Shown here: positions 50,160-62,229 of the stretch, one piece after another
How positions within the stretch are numbered: the stretch's first letter is position 1
How the letters are laid out: every line of letters starts with the position of its first letter
Assembly (NCBI GenBank): GCA_947179485.1
Contig: OX359248.1
Span: forward strand, 47,254,847-47,318,846
Reading direction: 5' to 3'
Source of the DNA: Allacma fusca
Taxonomy: Eukaryota; Arthropoda; Collembola; Symphypleona; Sminthuridae
Length of the DNA stretch: 64,000 nt
The notes under the pieces: generated by a model
The model's input: only the letters and a program-made list of their open reading frames with translations
Told to the model about the DNA's origin: nothing
The model's database searches: none
Program-made: the position numbers and the translations under genes

Positions 50160-50245
50160 TTCGGAAGATTTTCAGGAATCATTTTTGGAAGATTTACAGG
50201 AAGAATTTTTGGAAGATTTACAGGAACAATTTTTGGAACAATTTT
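50160..50245. repeat. Short tandem repeat of about 24 bp
   Basis: Three to four degenerate copies of a unit containing TTTTTGGAAGATTTACAGGA. Confidence 0.8.
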
Positions 50246-51930
50246 TAATTTGTTTAAGGAACAATTTCGCAAAATGATTTAGTTGCATTAAAAAAAAGAT
50301 CAGCAGAAAAACGACTTTCGGAAAATTTCCCAACCTTATTTTTTCAAATGAAATTTTCAGTGAAATTCGCCCACAGGAGTGTTATAGTGTAGTCTTAATT
50401 TTTAGTCTGAATCAATGCAAAATAAATAATTTTATTGCAGTAAAAGTTACTGCAATACAATTTTCTAACAATAGTGGCAATAAAATTTGGCCAGTGGAAA
50501 ATAGTTGGGATTTACTGGAGAGAGGAAATTCCCCCCTGGACCCTGTAAAGATTTTGTAATTATGTGCACCAGAAGAGACAAGACTTTTCTCCTTTCAACG
50601 GAACCGACAATCCTGGGAATCCTATCTATTGACTATGTCGTCCGTGAAGAGGGAAAAATGTCCCGATGCATTTCCCATATTAAAGCAAATATGGGTTGTA
50701 TGAAATCCTGCACTCTGGTCCTCCCGACTGGGAAATGAATTCCGACCATTTCCCCTCTCCACCCCCAACATGTAAATAAGTGCCTATCAGTATATGCAGA
50801 ATATATGGAAGCAAAAGAGGCTCCCCTTCCAGAGACAGACCCAGGACGGAGGATACTTTTAATTGCCGTAATTAAGTTTACATTTGTCACAGGAAGTGCA
50901 CTTAACACGAGACATTCGGGAGTCATGGAGTTGTTCCATCTCTTCACATTCCGTTGGCTCTTCATTGAGGATGGGAGGACTGCCGCAACTATCAAAATCA
51001 AAATTAAAACTTTTTCTCCCTCCCAACGAGAAAAAAAAATTAAAATTAAATGAGAGGGGAAAGGGAAAGCCAAATTTCCACCCAATATCAAATCCAAATT
51101 AAAATCTTCAAGTCCCCTCCATACAAATAAATACAGAGAGCAGAGTCAGTCCTCTCCATACATAACCCCTGCTCGGAGTCCTCTCAAAATCCATCCTCTC
51201 CAAAAAAAAATGTAAACACAAAATAAAACCTCCACTATAGATATCTACATACATCTTTACTCACACTCAGCCCCCCTAAATAAAATAAGTCTCTTGTATA
51301 CAAAATTCCTCAGCATTTACATGCTCTACATATTAAAACCTCTCAATTTTATCTTTACTATACTTTTGGCTACCAGGCGTAATTACTACACTACTCAGAA
51401 CTATACACGTGTTCCATAAGTAATCCCACAACAGTGGACTCCTACTAGGACAGTCCCCCATTTAAAAAAAAATCCCCTAGTCCTATAACTCATAAAAAAT
51501 CTTGGGAGGAGTCCTGAGCTATCAAGAGTTCCGACTGTGCATTCCAATCGAACCTCAAGTTATAAACGAACAAGTTATAAAAATATTTTTATGGAGATTT
51601 CCTCCTCAATTCAAATTAAACATATAGTCTCATAATTTTACATACTTGCTCGTTCCACCTCAACCATTAGGATTTACACTATCACAAGTATACATCCCAT
51701 TGTCTGTAATTTCCACGAGCAATAATATTCTCGGAGGTAATTACTAATTGTTAGGTTCGCCCATATATTTATTTAATACCGGTCCGTACAATCCAAGGAA
51801 TTAAAGAGCCTCCAAAATCCTACGAATTCAAGATAGGGATAGATATTTCTAAAGAGACTGAGAGACCCACTCTTGCCATACAGCTTTTGAGGAGATGGAG
51901 GGGAAGGGAAGGAACCTTTTAAAAACTTAC

Positions 51931-51959
51931 TTCGGGCAGGTCCAGGGAATTTGAGACAT
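51931..51959 (-). CDS. Candidate first coding exon of FAM169-like gene
   Basis: Reads MSQIPWTCP and ends in a consensus donor (GAA|GTAAGT) after two bases of the next codon. This phase would accept the candidate exon at 50979. There is no family match in so short a peptide, so the assignment is speculative. Confidence 0.25.
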
Positions 51960-53639
51960 GCTCCACTTGGGAAGTGCACAACAGACGGAAAATCCAAGAT
52001 TGACGTCAACTCTCAAGACTCAAGCCAACTTGTGTCGTCTCACGTATCTCTCCCCACTCCTGTCTTACAACTCTAAGGAGAGACGATACGGAGTGATAAC
52101 TTATTCACTAGTACAGTACTCCCTTGCTGTAAGTCACTCACCCCTTGGGAGGGAGGGAGGGAGGGAGGGGGGATTTTATAAAACTCCTCATTTGCCCCTT
52201 CCAAAAAAAAAATCCCTTCAGAAATCCACAGCCTACAGAGTGGAACTTCTCTATAGTGGACCCCTTGTCAGGCATTAGTGCTTCTTATTATGTTCTCTCC
52301 ATTATGTTCTTTGCTTTACTAGAATGTCTACAATAATTATTAGAATTATGATTGTGTATTGGAAATTTCAATACATATGCTGGGACTATATTTATTACAA
52401 ATGAGCTATGGAGGCTGTGTATAGGAGCCCAGGTTTTTGAGTACGATAAAGTTGGAGTATGAGAGACAAATCCAATGGAATTATGTAGGTCATATGTATC
52501 TACATATGTACATGACTGTCTCAAGACAGGAATTTCCTCCTGAGTGAGTTCAATAGATTGAATGGAGCTGGGGAGGATAAATGCAAATCAGCAGAGTATA
52601 ATATACTGTTGACATTTGTAATAATAATAATAATAATTGTGGGGGGGGAGGAGGGAGTTGGGGAGTTTTATTTAAGTCAATTCCCTCCTGTTAGAGTTAC
52701 AGGAGTGGGTATGTGTAATGTAGGGTCTTGTTATGAGCATCTCCTTTTTGCGGCCTGAGCGGGGATTAAAGTAGGGCGCTTAAGGACTTATGGCTTGTTG
52801 TTAGTATTAAGAGGGATAATAGATATGTATGTTTGATTAGGGGCATAGACATATGCCATAGGAACTGGGAGACGTTTGGGGTAGGTCCGACTGTAAATTG
52901 GCAGCAGACACTAAATCCTGGGCAGGATATGAAATGTAACTGGGACACTGTGCAAACATCGGGACAGGCTTTCATACAGTCAACTTGACTTAAATAAGTA
53001 TCTTGTTGTTTGTACTTGGGGTACAATGAATGGGCTGTATTTTGGACCCTATTTCATACAGTAATAATTGGAGATGTATTACTGTAAATGATAAAAATAG
53101 GGAGGTCCTCTCTTGTGAAGGTAGCCCTTCTAGTAAAAGAAGGGAAATTATGGGATTGGGTTGGGGGGGGGGAGAAATTGGGTGAGTTTGGAGGAGAGGA
53201 GTTGGGGGGAGGGGGAGTCCGTGATAGTGAGGGGGCACTGTGGATGTGGGACGAGGATCTTTACATATGGAATGATGAGTCAAAGAATAAGCTCTTATTA
53301 CTGTGACACTCTACTTTATTGTAACTGGGCTCTTCTGAAGCTCCCTTTTGAGCTCCCAGTTTGAAGTGGGAAAGTTTTCTCGTATCTGCGTCTTCATGGA
53401 GCTTATAACTGACTCTTTACATGTTGTATGACCCCTCAAAGGACTTATCTTTTTTTAACTTACACTCATCCGAGTCCATTGTACATATGTCCTCATCCAC
53501 TGACTCCTATCCAAACTTGCTAATCCTCTTCAATGGGGAAGCTCAACGAGTCTTTTTCAAAGGAGTACAAAAAATAGAGAGCTTTAGGGTCATTAATATA
53601 TGCACTTCCCATCTCAAACTTTCCCATAAGTATTTTATG

Positions 53640-53641
<2 letters not shown>

Positions 53642-53676
<35 letters not shown>
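53642..53676. repeat. CT microsatellite
   Basis: Uninterrupted CT run of about 35 bases. Confidence 0.95.
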
Positions 53677-53680
<4 letters not shown>

Positions 53681-54074
53681 TGGAGGAGCCGTGCAATAAA
53701 TTTTTCATTCCGCTCATCTCCTCTTAATATATCTGCAATATAATGCTCCTACTATGCATAGAGAGAGGGTTGAATCAAATCTTTTCCCCCATTAGGGCAT
53801 TTAAGGCTGCGTTATCAAAATACTCCTCTGACCCATTTTCCGGATTTTGGGATGTTTCTTTCATTGAGTGACATACTACGGATGTGGGTCAAATTTTTTA
53901 TCCAGTGTCGCAAAATTTAATGTAACTTTGCTTGAAAATTTAATTTGCATATTGTCTTCAGATTTCCTAGAAATGTAGTTGTAAATCTCCAAGACATGTT
54001 TTAGGCATTTTTGAAATTATAATTAATTACATATATTTAGTTGTAAACTTTGTTAAAATTTTCTAAAAATTTAG

Positions 54075-54243
54075 CTGCAAATTTCCAAGCCATTATTTTT
54101 TAAACGGTTGTAAATTTCCAAGGCATTATTTTAAAAAACAGATGTAAATTTCCAAGACATTATTTTAAAAAACAGCTGTAAATTTCCAAGACGTTATTTG
54201 AAAAAACAGTTGTAAATTTCCAAGACATTACTGAGCATTTTAG
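54075..54243. repeat. 34-bp tandem repeat, about 5 copies
   Basis: Unit starting TGTAAATTTCCAAGACATTA; copies start at about 54109, 54143, 54177 and 54211, with a degenerate one before. It lies inside a longer tract of related words. Confidence 0.85.
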
Positions 54244-55310
54244 CCCCAAATTTCTACGACATTATTTTGAATTTTAGCTGCAAGTTTCCAAGACATTTTC
54301 TCAAAATGTTTAAGAAATGCAATTGCAAATTTTCTAGGAATTTTCTAAAAATCGAGTTTGCAGAGTTTCAAGACATTTTCTAGAAATTTAATTACACATG
54401 TTGCTGTAAACTTTTAATACATTTTTAGTAACTCAGTTGCAAATTTAGCTCCGAATTTTCAAGGAAAGTTTTAGTAACTGAGTCGGAAATTGTCTAGAAA
54501 TTTAATTTTGAATTTAGTTAGAAATTTTCTAAAGGCTTGGTTGTAAAATGCAATCACAAATTTTCTAGATATTGGTTTCAAATTTGGTTGTAAATTTTCT
54601 AAAAATTTGATATTAAATTTAGAATCAAATTTTTTGTAAATATTTATTTTAAATTTAGTAGCAAATGCTCTACACATCTGATTACAAATTTGGCTCGTCA
54701 ATTGAGGCTATCATTTTCTAAAATCCGGACCAATTGAAGTTGGAATTTAGAGGGTTTGAATATTTTTGAACATTAATTGAAGTGCATCGAAGGATGAGAA
54801 AGGGTTTTCAGCACACCCTGTGCATATAAATGTGTATCCTTGCCTGACAATACAGTAAGTGCAAAAGGGGCTCCAGTGCACTTGTAAATGATCGATGATT
54901 GTGTGCATGTGGGTGTTTGAGTGTGTGTGTGTGTGCAATGCTGCAATGTAACTGCACGATCTGCAATTTACTCAAGCATTTCCTTAATAATTTCCCATTG
55001 AAAAAAAAACACTATCCATTTGCGTCCCCCTCGCCGTTTTTACTCATTATTTATGCATTAAAAAGAATTACTGTCTTTAGGATCTATCGTAGACCGGTAG
55101 GGAAAATGTTTACATGGATGTACATATGTTCCAGATTTGTAAGTGCATTATGTATATAATTACAAAATGTACGTATATTCAACATTAATGCATCCTGTTG
55201 GCAACTTCCTATGTAAATAAATGATACTGTTTTCCCCCAAAAGAGCCGTTCTAAAATAAATTCCAAACGAAAAGTTCCTCTCTTAAATTTTTGAAGGTAC
55301 TTTACCCTTT

Positions 55311-55350
55311 AAAAACCATTGAGGCCCCGTGTAATACTTACGGGCCTCTT
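55311..55350. repeat. GGCCTC stem-loop repeat, copy 1
   Basis: Reads AAAAACCATTGAGGCCCCGT, then nine bases, then ACGGGCCTC, forming a 9-10 bp stem with one bulge. Similar sequences lie at 45890-45930 and 55559-55600, all in the same orientation. Confidence 0.6.
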
Positions 55351-55558
55351 TTTCTTGCAAGCCTCAAATCTAAAAATATGGGCTACAATCCTACTGGGAA
55401 ATATTATATGTAATTACATATAAGAACTGAAAATATGTTCATCAAGACAATCATTGTAAATTCTTGCTCTTACGAACTCCCTAATGAGCACACATTATTT
55501 CTTCAGGACCGACAAATTTAGAGTAAATTTCCATTGAGCACTAAAATTATTCCCCCAT

Positions 55559-55600
55559 AAAAACCGGTTGAGGCCCAATGCTATCCTTACGGGCCTCACT
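55559..55600. repeat. GGCCTC stem-loop repeat, copy 2
   Basis: Reads AAAAACCGGTTGAGGCCC, a 14-base loop, then GGGCCTC. It shares the AAAACC lead and the CTTACGGGCC right arm with the copies at 55311 and 45890. Confidence 0.6.
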
Positions 55601-57038
55601 AAAATTTAAAATCCCTTGAAAAATTCAAGGTGTCAGATGGGAATTTTATTATAAATTTATAACAAGTACAGATTAAATATAAATAAGGTTCTACTATAGT
55701 GAGACTTCACCATTGACCTACATAACTGCACACTAAACATCGTACTTTACGTGTAAGTTCAGATTCTTATTTGAAACATTCTTGAGGGATTCCCTGGAAA
55801 CTGAACTGACCTTCCCATTATCGATTGTCCACATGTAATTTCTAGTTACAATAAACCCCCACTATATCGGATGGCTCAACGTCACGTACATACATATTGT
55901 ATTTAAAAAACCAAATCCTTCTCCTCGGGCCTCTTGTCCTTACAAAATGCTTCAACATTAATAGGGGTTACAAGGAATTAATTTCTACAAATAAAAACCC
56001 TACCCTAGAGTGACCACTATATCGAGGTTCCGTATGCCCACATATCCTCCTTATGACAGCCCCTCTGTGGACATCTCCCAAACTCCAGGATTGTATTTAC
56101 AAAAATTATATGATTACCCAAAAGCTAACCCAGAGCCCACTACCTGAACATATAAAATAAAAACATTCAGGACAATCCCTCTTTCCAGATCTTCTTGCAG
56201 GGAGAAAGCTCCATTTTTCACTTTTTTTTTGAAAGCAAAGGATTTACATGCAGTTGGAATTTTTTACTGAGGGAAATATGACATGTCATGGGAATTCCGG
56301 GGGGGCTCAGTTACATTACATTCTTATTATTGTTTCCCTGCCGGAGCTACAACTTCCGTAGTGCTAGACCTCGTCCAATATCTCATCTGGCTTCCTTCAT
56401 TTTTGTCCTCCGTCTCTGGAGTTAATACCAGAGTATTTACTTGTAAAAATCTCCTTATGTACAGCCCATGCCCGAGCATAGGGTGTCTCAGTGACGAGCA
56501 TAAATCCCACGCGAGTAGCTCAGATTTTCATAAATATTTCTAAATAAGCAAAAGGAGGACAGTTCAAGACCAAATAACTGGGAATGTTCCCAAAAACCTA
56601 TGTACTGTTATGACACTATTAGAAGAATTAATTTTTAACAATATTAGAATTCGTCATTAATAAAACGGGGGGTTAAAATGCTTACAAAAAAAAATTTGCC
56701 GACAGAAACCAGGCTTGTAAAAAATAACATACGGGTCTGGGATAGGGCAAGGGTGACTGTTCTTACTATTCCAAAACTTTTTAATATAGTTTTGCTCCTC
56801 TCCTGGAAATATCTACAGTTAGGGGAAGCCTCGGAAATAAATATTTAGGAGAAAGTAATAATCATTCCTAAGGATTCCAATGCATCCTCCAGGAGTGTAC
56901 AGAGTTGCTCTTTCTTGTACAGTGGTCTCTGACAATGTCATGACTCCTTCGGAAAATATAAAGTCACTTATTAGGAGTCTCAGAAAATGGGAAGGATACC
57001 ATTGAATATGCTATTGAATATGCTTGATTAACGTATTC

Positions 57039-57062
57039 GTGTGTGTGTGTGTGTGTGTGTGT
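57039..57062. repeat. GT microsatellite
   Basis: Uninterrupted GT run. Confidence 0.95.
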
Positions 57063-58385
57063 GGATGTGTGACTTTTGAAATGCGAGGGGGAAGGACGAG
57101 ATGGCATTTGACAATTAAAATGGTACAAGTGAAAGTCATGTATGTACATGTGGGAGTCGGAGGGTGAAAGCAATGCTAGGAGGTTGTTTACGGGAGGAAA
57201 CGACATTTTTCCCATTCCTTGTAACTTGTGCTCCTCTTATGTTTAACATATGCATATCCGAGCCCATTTCAAACCATACATAATCCCAGCTCGAATATCT
57301 CTGGTAGTTTTCGACTCGGATTTCCCAACTTTTATAGAAACACATTTTATGGGCGTACAGGACTCCTGGAAATATTCCCTCTTTTTTGCAAAATTTACCA
57401 AAATCCCGTCCTAAAAAATATAAATTCCTTATTATAGAAATAGCTCTGCCCTAATTATTTCTATTTTTTTTAAATACAAAAATGTACAGCCTCACAATCG
57501 ATGGGCAAAGCAAAATGGGGCACTGTGAGAATTTTGAGAGAAAGCAAAGGAATTGATTTTTTTAGTACTTCAAAAAGCTTTTTCTCTCAAAAACAATGTA
57601 GTTATTTTGTAGGAAATTCCCTAGGCTTCCGAACCCACTACTTTTCAAGTGATTGTGCTCAAAATCCTTCGGTTGGGCCAATCAAATATCGGAGAGGAAG
57701 CAGAGCTGGCGTAAATAAAATTGGCCAGAATTTTTTTTTGTACACAAGGGGGTATGTATCTCACACATGACGTCCATATGCTCATTTATAGTTACCTTTG
57801 GAAGGTAAATGGCACTCGACGGTATTTACGGGGAAGGGAGCTGAAGTCTAGTGGTTGTTCTGGGGGAGGGTCTACTGTACAAGAAAAAAGTGAAGTGTTG
57901 ATATTATGGGAAAGGTCGACTACATACTCTCAGACTATATGCACAGGCTCTGGGCTGGGGAGTATCTATATATATGGGAGACATGGTTGCAAGTCAATTT
58001 ATTAGGCAGTTATGCACAAACTTGCAGAGAATTGATGTTTCGACTGGTCGTAAAAATGTCATTGGATGCGGGACGAGCTGAGAATGAGAATGAGAAGTGA
58101 CTCCATCGTCACGCCTTGCTTCCTCCCAAGAAGACGAGAATTCTCCACAGTATTTTCTCCCAGCTCCCGGAGAATATTACACATTTTTGTCGACAATCCA
58201 ACTCCCATATAAGATCCTTGTATTTTTTTTTTACTACTACTACAATTCCTCCGTATGTACAGTATACGACTTTCTTCCTCCTTCAAATACCTATTTTTCC
58301 CTTCCTCCTTCTCACTGAGTCTTCCTCTTCCTCCTCTTTCTCCTCTTTCCCTCCTTCCACCATCTCATCTTCTTCATATGTTCAG

Positions 58386-58454
58386 TAAGAAGAAAAGGAA
58401 GAAGAAGAAAAAGAAGAAGAAGAAGAAGAAGAAGAAGAAGAAGAAGAAGAAGAG
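58386..58454. repeat. AAG microsatellite
   Basis: About 20 AAG/GAA triplets with a few interruptions at the left end, preceded by a CT-rich tract. The poly-Lys or poly-Phe frames across it are artefacts. Confidence 0.95.
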
Positions 58455-58697
58455 GTAGAGGAACAGGTACAGGGCCCTCTCTCTATAAAAAACACCTCTC
58501 AAAAGGATTATCCCTATAAATCCCACGTTTTTCTCACACTGCCCCTTTTTTTTAATTTCAAATTTCCCCCTCCAAAAAACACTACAAAAAAATACTCTCA
58601 TATTTTTAGAATTCCAGGGATCCTGCCATAGGGACGGGCCACTGTACAAAAATCTATTGATGTAAATACACGTGAATATAGATCTGGGTACATATGC

Positions 58698-58974
58698 AGG
58701 CTTGAACTTGGAAGTTCCTAAATCTGAGAAATCTGTTTCTGTCGAGGAAATTTCTCCCGTACTTTTGCTTTCTCCCTTCATTTTTTTTTCTCGCTACAAT
58801 AACAGTATTCTTATTCCAGACGTGCACGTTCCTCTTTTGGAATCTCAACTCTTCCGGGACGAGAGCTTTCATTTGTGTCAAATTCCTAACATCCCGGAAG
58901 TTGTCCCTTCATCGCAGATGCTACGGAAATACGGAACAACTCCCTCCATTATTCTGCATACGAGGAGACACTAA
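58698..58974 (+). CDS. Unrecognised coding-like frame
   Basis: An open frame preceded by an acceptor-like CATATGCAG reads GLNLEVPKSEKSVSVEEISP. After a T-rich segment that may be a small intron (about 58759-58818) it continues DVHVPLLESQLFRDESF and NIPEVVPSSQMLRKYGTTP, with a stop at 58972. Composition away from the T-rich part looks protein-like rather than repeat-derived. I recognise no family. It could be a terminal exon or chance. Confidence 0.25.
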
Positions 58975-60164
58975 TGCAATTGATTTTTTTCTTCTTATCT
59001 TCAATTTGCAGAACAGAGCACATATGTACGGTCCTCAGATCCGGCGGATAGCACAGGGGATGTAACACACGGGGGAAAGTACAGTGAACATTTTTATGTT
59101 GAATTATTTTTTTTTATACTGTAGGAAGACTCCAGAATGAAATTTTGGAAAATGTGAAGGATTGAGAAAATAGAGGATTTTTGTACAGGCTAGTAGGACT
59201 GGGAGGGAAAGATTTTCTGGGACTTTTGTAACTATAGAGGAATTTATTAGAGATGATAAAAGGACGCTTTAAGGTTCAAATTTTTTGTACGCATTTGGAA
59301 TATGCTGGTGTGTGTGTGACGGTGACCTATATTGAGTCAGGTGACTTGAGCCTTGTTGGACTTATTATGGTAGGAGGGCACTGTGGGAGTGATATTGTAT
59401 GTATGTACATATACGAACTTGGGTGTAGTGTGCATGAGGGTGTGTGTGTGTGTGTGCCATGCGGGAGCCCTCTTTTAAGGAGAGTGCTCTTCCAGAAATG
59501 AAAATGGCATTTGAGTCGCTTTTGTCCTTTTCACTTTCCTATTTGCATTTCACTTGCCTTTTATGTTTTTATCTCTGTTTAAGTAAGTACCTCTCTCCTT
59601 CTTTTCCCCTCCCTCTTCCGTCCATGGTCTTTGAGGAAGGGAGAGATGCTTCCCTCAGTTGCTGGTACGGAGGTACGTATGTATGTATGTGCATGTCTTC
59701 TATATATCTATACATATTCCCATAATTGTGGGCGTGAGTGGCTGGGAATAATCAGGATAGGGGTCTATACTTTGACATCGCATCTTAAAGGGCGCCACCT
59801 CCGGTTTTCAAGTAGTCAAATTTATCACAATTCCCTCCATAAGTTATTTATTTTCGGGACAAAAGCAACCTCTTTTTTTATCCTGAGCTTCAGCCCCGTA
59901 TGGACTTGTTATGTGCCCTAAATTAACTTTCCAATAGACATTACAACAAAATTGGGCCTCTTGCTTCACATACAACATGAGGCCTTGGAGGCCTCATTTA
60001 GTCAATAGAGACAGCTTTATTTGATGTCTTGGATAGTTTAGGGGCTCGTGTCAAAATTGTAATTGAGGCCTGAGAGATGCCATTATTTTTACAGGGTTTG
60101 TATCTTGAGATTCAAGAAGGCCTAATGGAAATATCTGTAATACGTGGGCCTCAAAGGTTTTTAT

Positions 60165-60290
60165 TTAATGTGTCAGTAGTGGGGCAATGTGATCCGGAAT
60201 AATGACAAAAGTCTCCCAGGCTTTTAATTAATGTGTCAGTAGTGGGGCACTCTGATCCGAAATAATGACATGGGCCTCAGTCCGTTTATA
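60165..60290. repeat. 63-bp direct duplication
   Basis: Two adjacent copies of a unit beginning TTAATGTGTCAGTAGTGGGG with a few differences. It is embedded in a tract (59.95-60.43 kb) dense in GAGGCC/GGCCTC words. Confidence 0.8.
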
Positions 60291-60881
60291 AGACACTTGG
60301 AGAAAAAGTTGGGAGGGTTTTTCAGTTTGAAAAAAATAGTAATTAACAATAATCATGTATGAGGCCTATAAGGAATGAAAGGTTTTTTTAGACGGGGGTT
60401 TCGAGGGTAAAAGAATTGAAGAGGCCTGACTTGAAAAACTTTTTGGACTCGTGTTTTTAAAAAATAAAAATAAAATCGGAAGGAGTGGAGGAGGAAAGGA
60501 GAAAAATAAACGGTTTTTGGGCAAAACTTGAAAAGTTTCGTTTATTTGTACAGGCACGTGTTACAAAGGAATTGATATACAGTAGTACTGGGGTAATATA
60601 GGTCATTGAAGAAAAGTGAAGTCTGTTACTCAGACCTCAGTGGTTTCAAAATGTAGGGTATAGGTATGTAGCGTATACTTATATATACATAGTTAAATGC
60701 TGTATATAAGGTTGCAGTCTTATTGAGGCTGAAGATGTCGACCAGTCCTTGGGCTTGTGTCAGAGGCTGTGACAGCCAGTGGCTTTCTTCTCTTTACTGG
60801 AATGACCATGTAGGCTAATAATTGCTGACACATGAATGAAGGAACGATAACACTTAAAGACTTTTGGCCTCGCAACAATCC

Positions 60882-62229
60882 TCATGAGTAATAAACGAGG
60901 GTCTGGATGGATCTGGCAGGGACTTGATGGAACACAGTTCCCATCTCCTCATCCAGTAATGAGATTTTGGCAGCGTAAGATAATCTGTCGGAAATGCCAA
61001 ATTCACCGGAAAATTAGTATCAACAATGTTTTTGTATCTGGGAACTATTTTTAACAATATAGAAGAGTAAATCTTGGGCCTCCACAAGGTCTGAAAAATT
61101 TAAGATCCGAACTTGAAATTTATTTGAACTTGAATTTTAAGAAATAACGTATCACTTGACCGAACTTTAATCTAAACTTGGCCTAACTTTAATCTAAACT
61201 TGACCGAACTTTAATCTAAACTTGGCCTAACTTTAATCTAAACTTGACCGAACTTTAATCTAAACTTGACCTAACTTTAATCTCAACTTGACCTAACTTT
61301 AATCTAAACTTGACCCAACTTTAATCTAAACTTGACCCAACTTTAATCTAAACTTGACCCAACTTTAATCTAAACTTGACCCAACTTTAATCTAAACTTG
61401 ACCCAACTTTAATCTAAACTTGACCCAACTTTAATCTAAACTTGACCCAACTTTAATCTAAACTTGACCCAACTTTAATCTAAACTTGACCCAACTTTAA
61501 TCTAAACTTGACCCAACTTTAATCTAAACTTGACCTAACGTCATAATGACATTAATAAACTTGACAACAAGCTAGTGACTTGTGCTTCACCTAAACGTGA
61601 CTTGCATGTGACTTGTGCTTGTCCAATGCTTGAACTAAACTAAGCCTAAACGTGACTTGCATGTGACTTGTGCTTGTCCAATGCTTGAACTAAACTAAGC
61701 CTAAACTTGGCCTTAACGTTATCTGCAAGTGACCTGCACTTGACCTAAACTTGAACACCACAAGACTCGCACTTGACTTGTATTTGACTAGCACGTGACT
61801 AGCCTGTGAGTTGCACTTCATCTAAATTTGGCCGGAAAGTGTCTTGCACTTAACCCTCTTGATCAGAACATGACTTACACTTGACCCAAACTTGACCTGT
61901 AAAACAATTAAAGTATAGAAATTAGCAACCAGTGCCAAATCATACCTGTTAAGGAACACAACAACAGTGGCATTATCCGGCCGGAGGAAAGCCATATAGC
62001 CCAGCTTCCTAGGCGCCTGGACCCCCTCCATTTGAATCCTAACTGACCCCTTGGGGACAAACTTGGACAAATGGCTAATGGCATAGTAAAAAGGCTGCTT
62101 GAAGAATTCATCAGTAGAGGGATTCACGATGATTGAAGCATCTGCAGCGAATTTGGCCCAGTTGGGCCCACCCTTAATGTCCAACGCCAGATTCCAGTCC
62201 AGCCAACCCGCCACCCAATTTTTAAAATC
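60882..62229 (-). CDS. GBA: Glucosylceramidase (GBA family), last two exons
   Basis: Exons 61946-62229 and 60882-60984 join in frame to 128 residues ending in a TGA stop. The first reads DFKNWVAGWLDWNLALDIKG, GPNWAKF, FFKQPFYYAISHLSKFVPKG and ATVVVFLNR, the hallmark C-terminal blocks of lysosomal glucocerebrosidase (GH30). The last exon reads LSYAAKISLLDEEMGTVF and ends PARSIQTLVYYS. Its acceptor (CGACAG) is preceded by a canonical branch point TACTAAT. The enzyme hydrolyses glucosylceramide in the lysosome. The catalytic acid/base and nucleophile glutamates lie in upstream exons that I did not find in 62.2-64 kb, so the gene probably extends past the right edge. The intron between the two exons is filled with minisatellite. 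Confidence 0.93.
61158..61540. repeat. 22-bp minisatellite in GBA intron, about 17 copies
   Basis: Head-to-tail unit ACTTGACCCAACTTTAATCTAA. Copies at the left end vary (GACCGAAC, GGCCTAAC, GACCTAAC), while about the last eleven are uniform GACCCAAC. This suggests a recent local expansion inside an older array. Confidence 0.97.
61590..61699. repeat. 55-bp direct duplication in GBA intron
   Basis: Two adjacent, apparently identical 55-bp copies starting CCTAAACGTGACTTGCATGT, within degenerate ACTTGACCTAA words that continue from the 22-bp array to about 61900. Confidence 0.9.

Larger units (their letters stand above)
48033..51930. other. Upstream part of FAM169-like gene, exons not resolved
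   Basis: Probable introns of the minus-strand FAM169-like gene. A possible exon starts at 50979 (acceptor CGGCAG, reading PPILNEEPTECEEMEQLHDS). Its phase fits the candidate first exon at 51931-51959. Another possible coding patch lies at about 48135-48205. None matches the family clearly. The stretch also holds CT and AG microsatellites and a small 24-bp repeat. Confidence 0.3.
52000..60881. other. Large gene-poor stretch with simple repeats
   Basis: No gene that I can name. It contains CT, GT and AAG microsatellites, a 34-bp tandem repeat, small GGCCTC stem-loop repeats and one coding-like frame at 58.7 kb. The tract at about 53.8-54.75 kb is built of degenerate AAATTTCCAAGACAT/AAATTTTCTAGAAATTT words and begins with GGCTGCGTT, as do the elements in the AP-3 beta introns. 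Confidence 0.45.
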
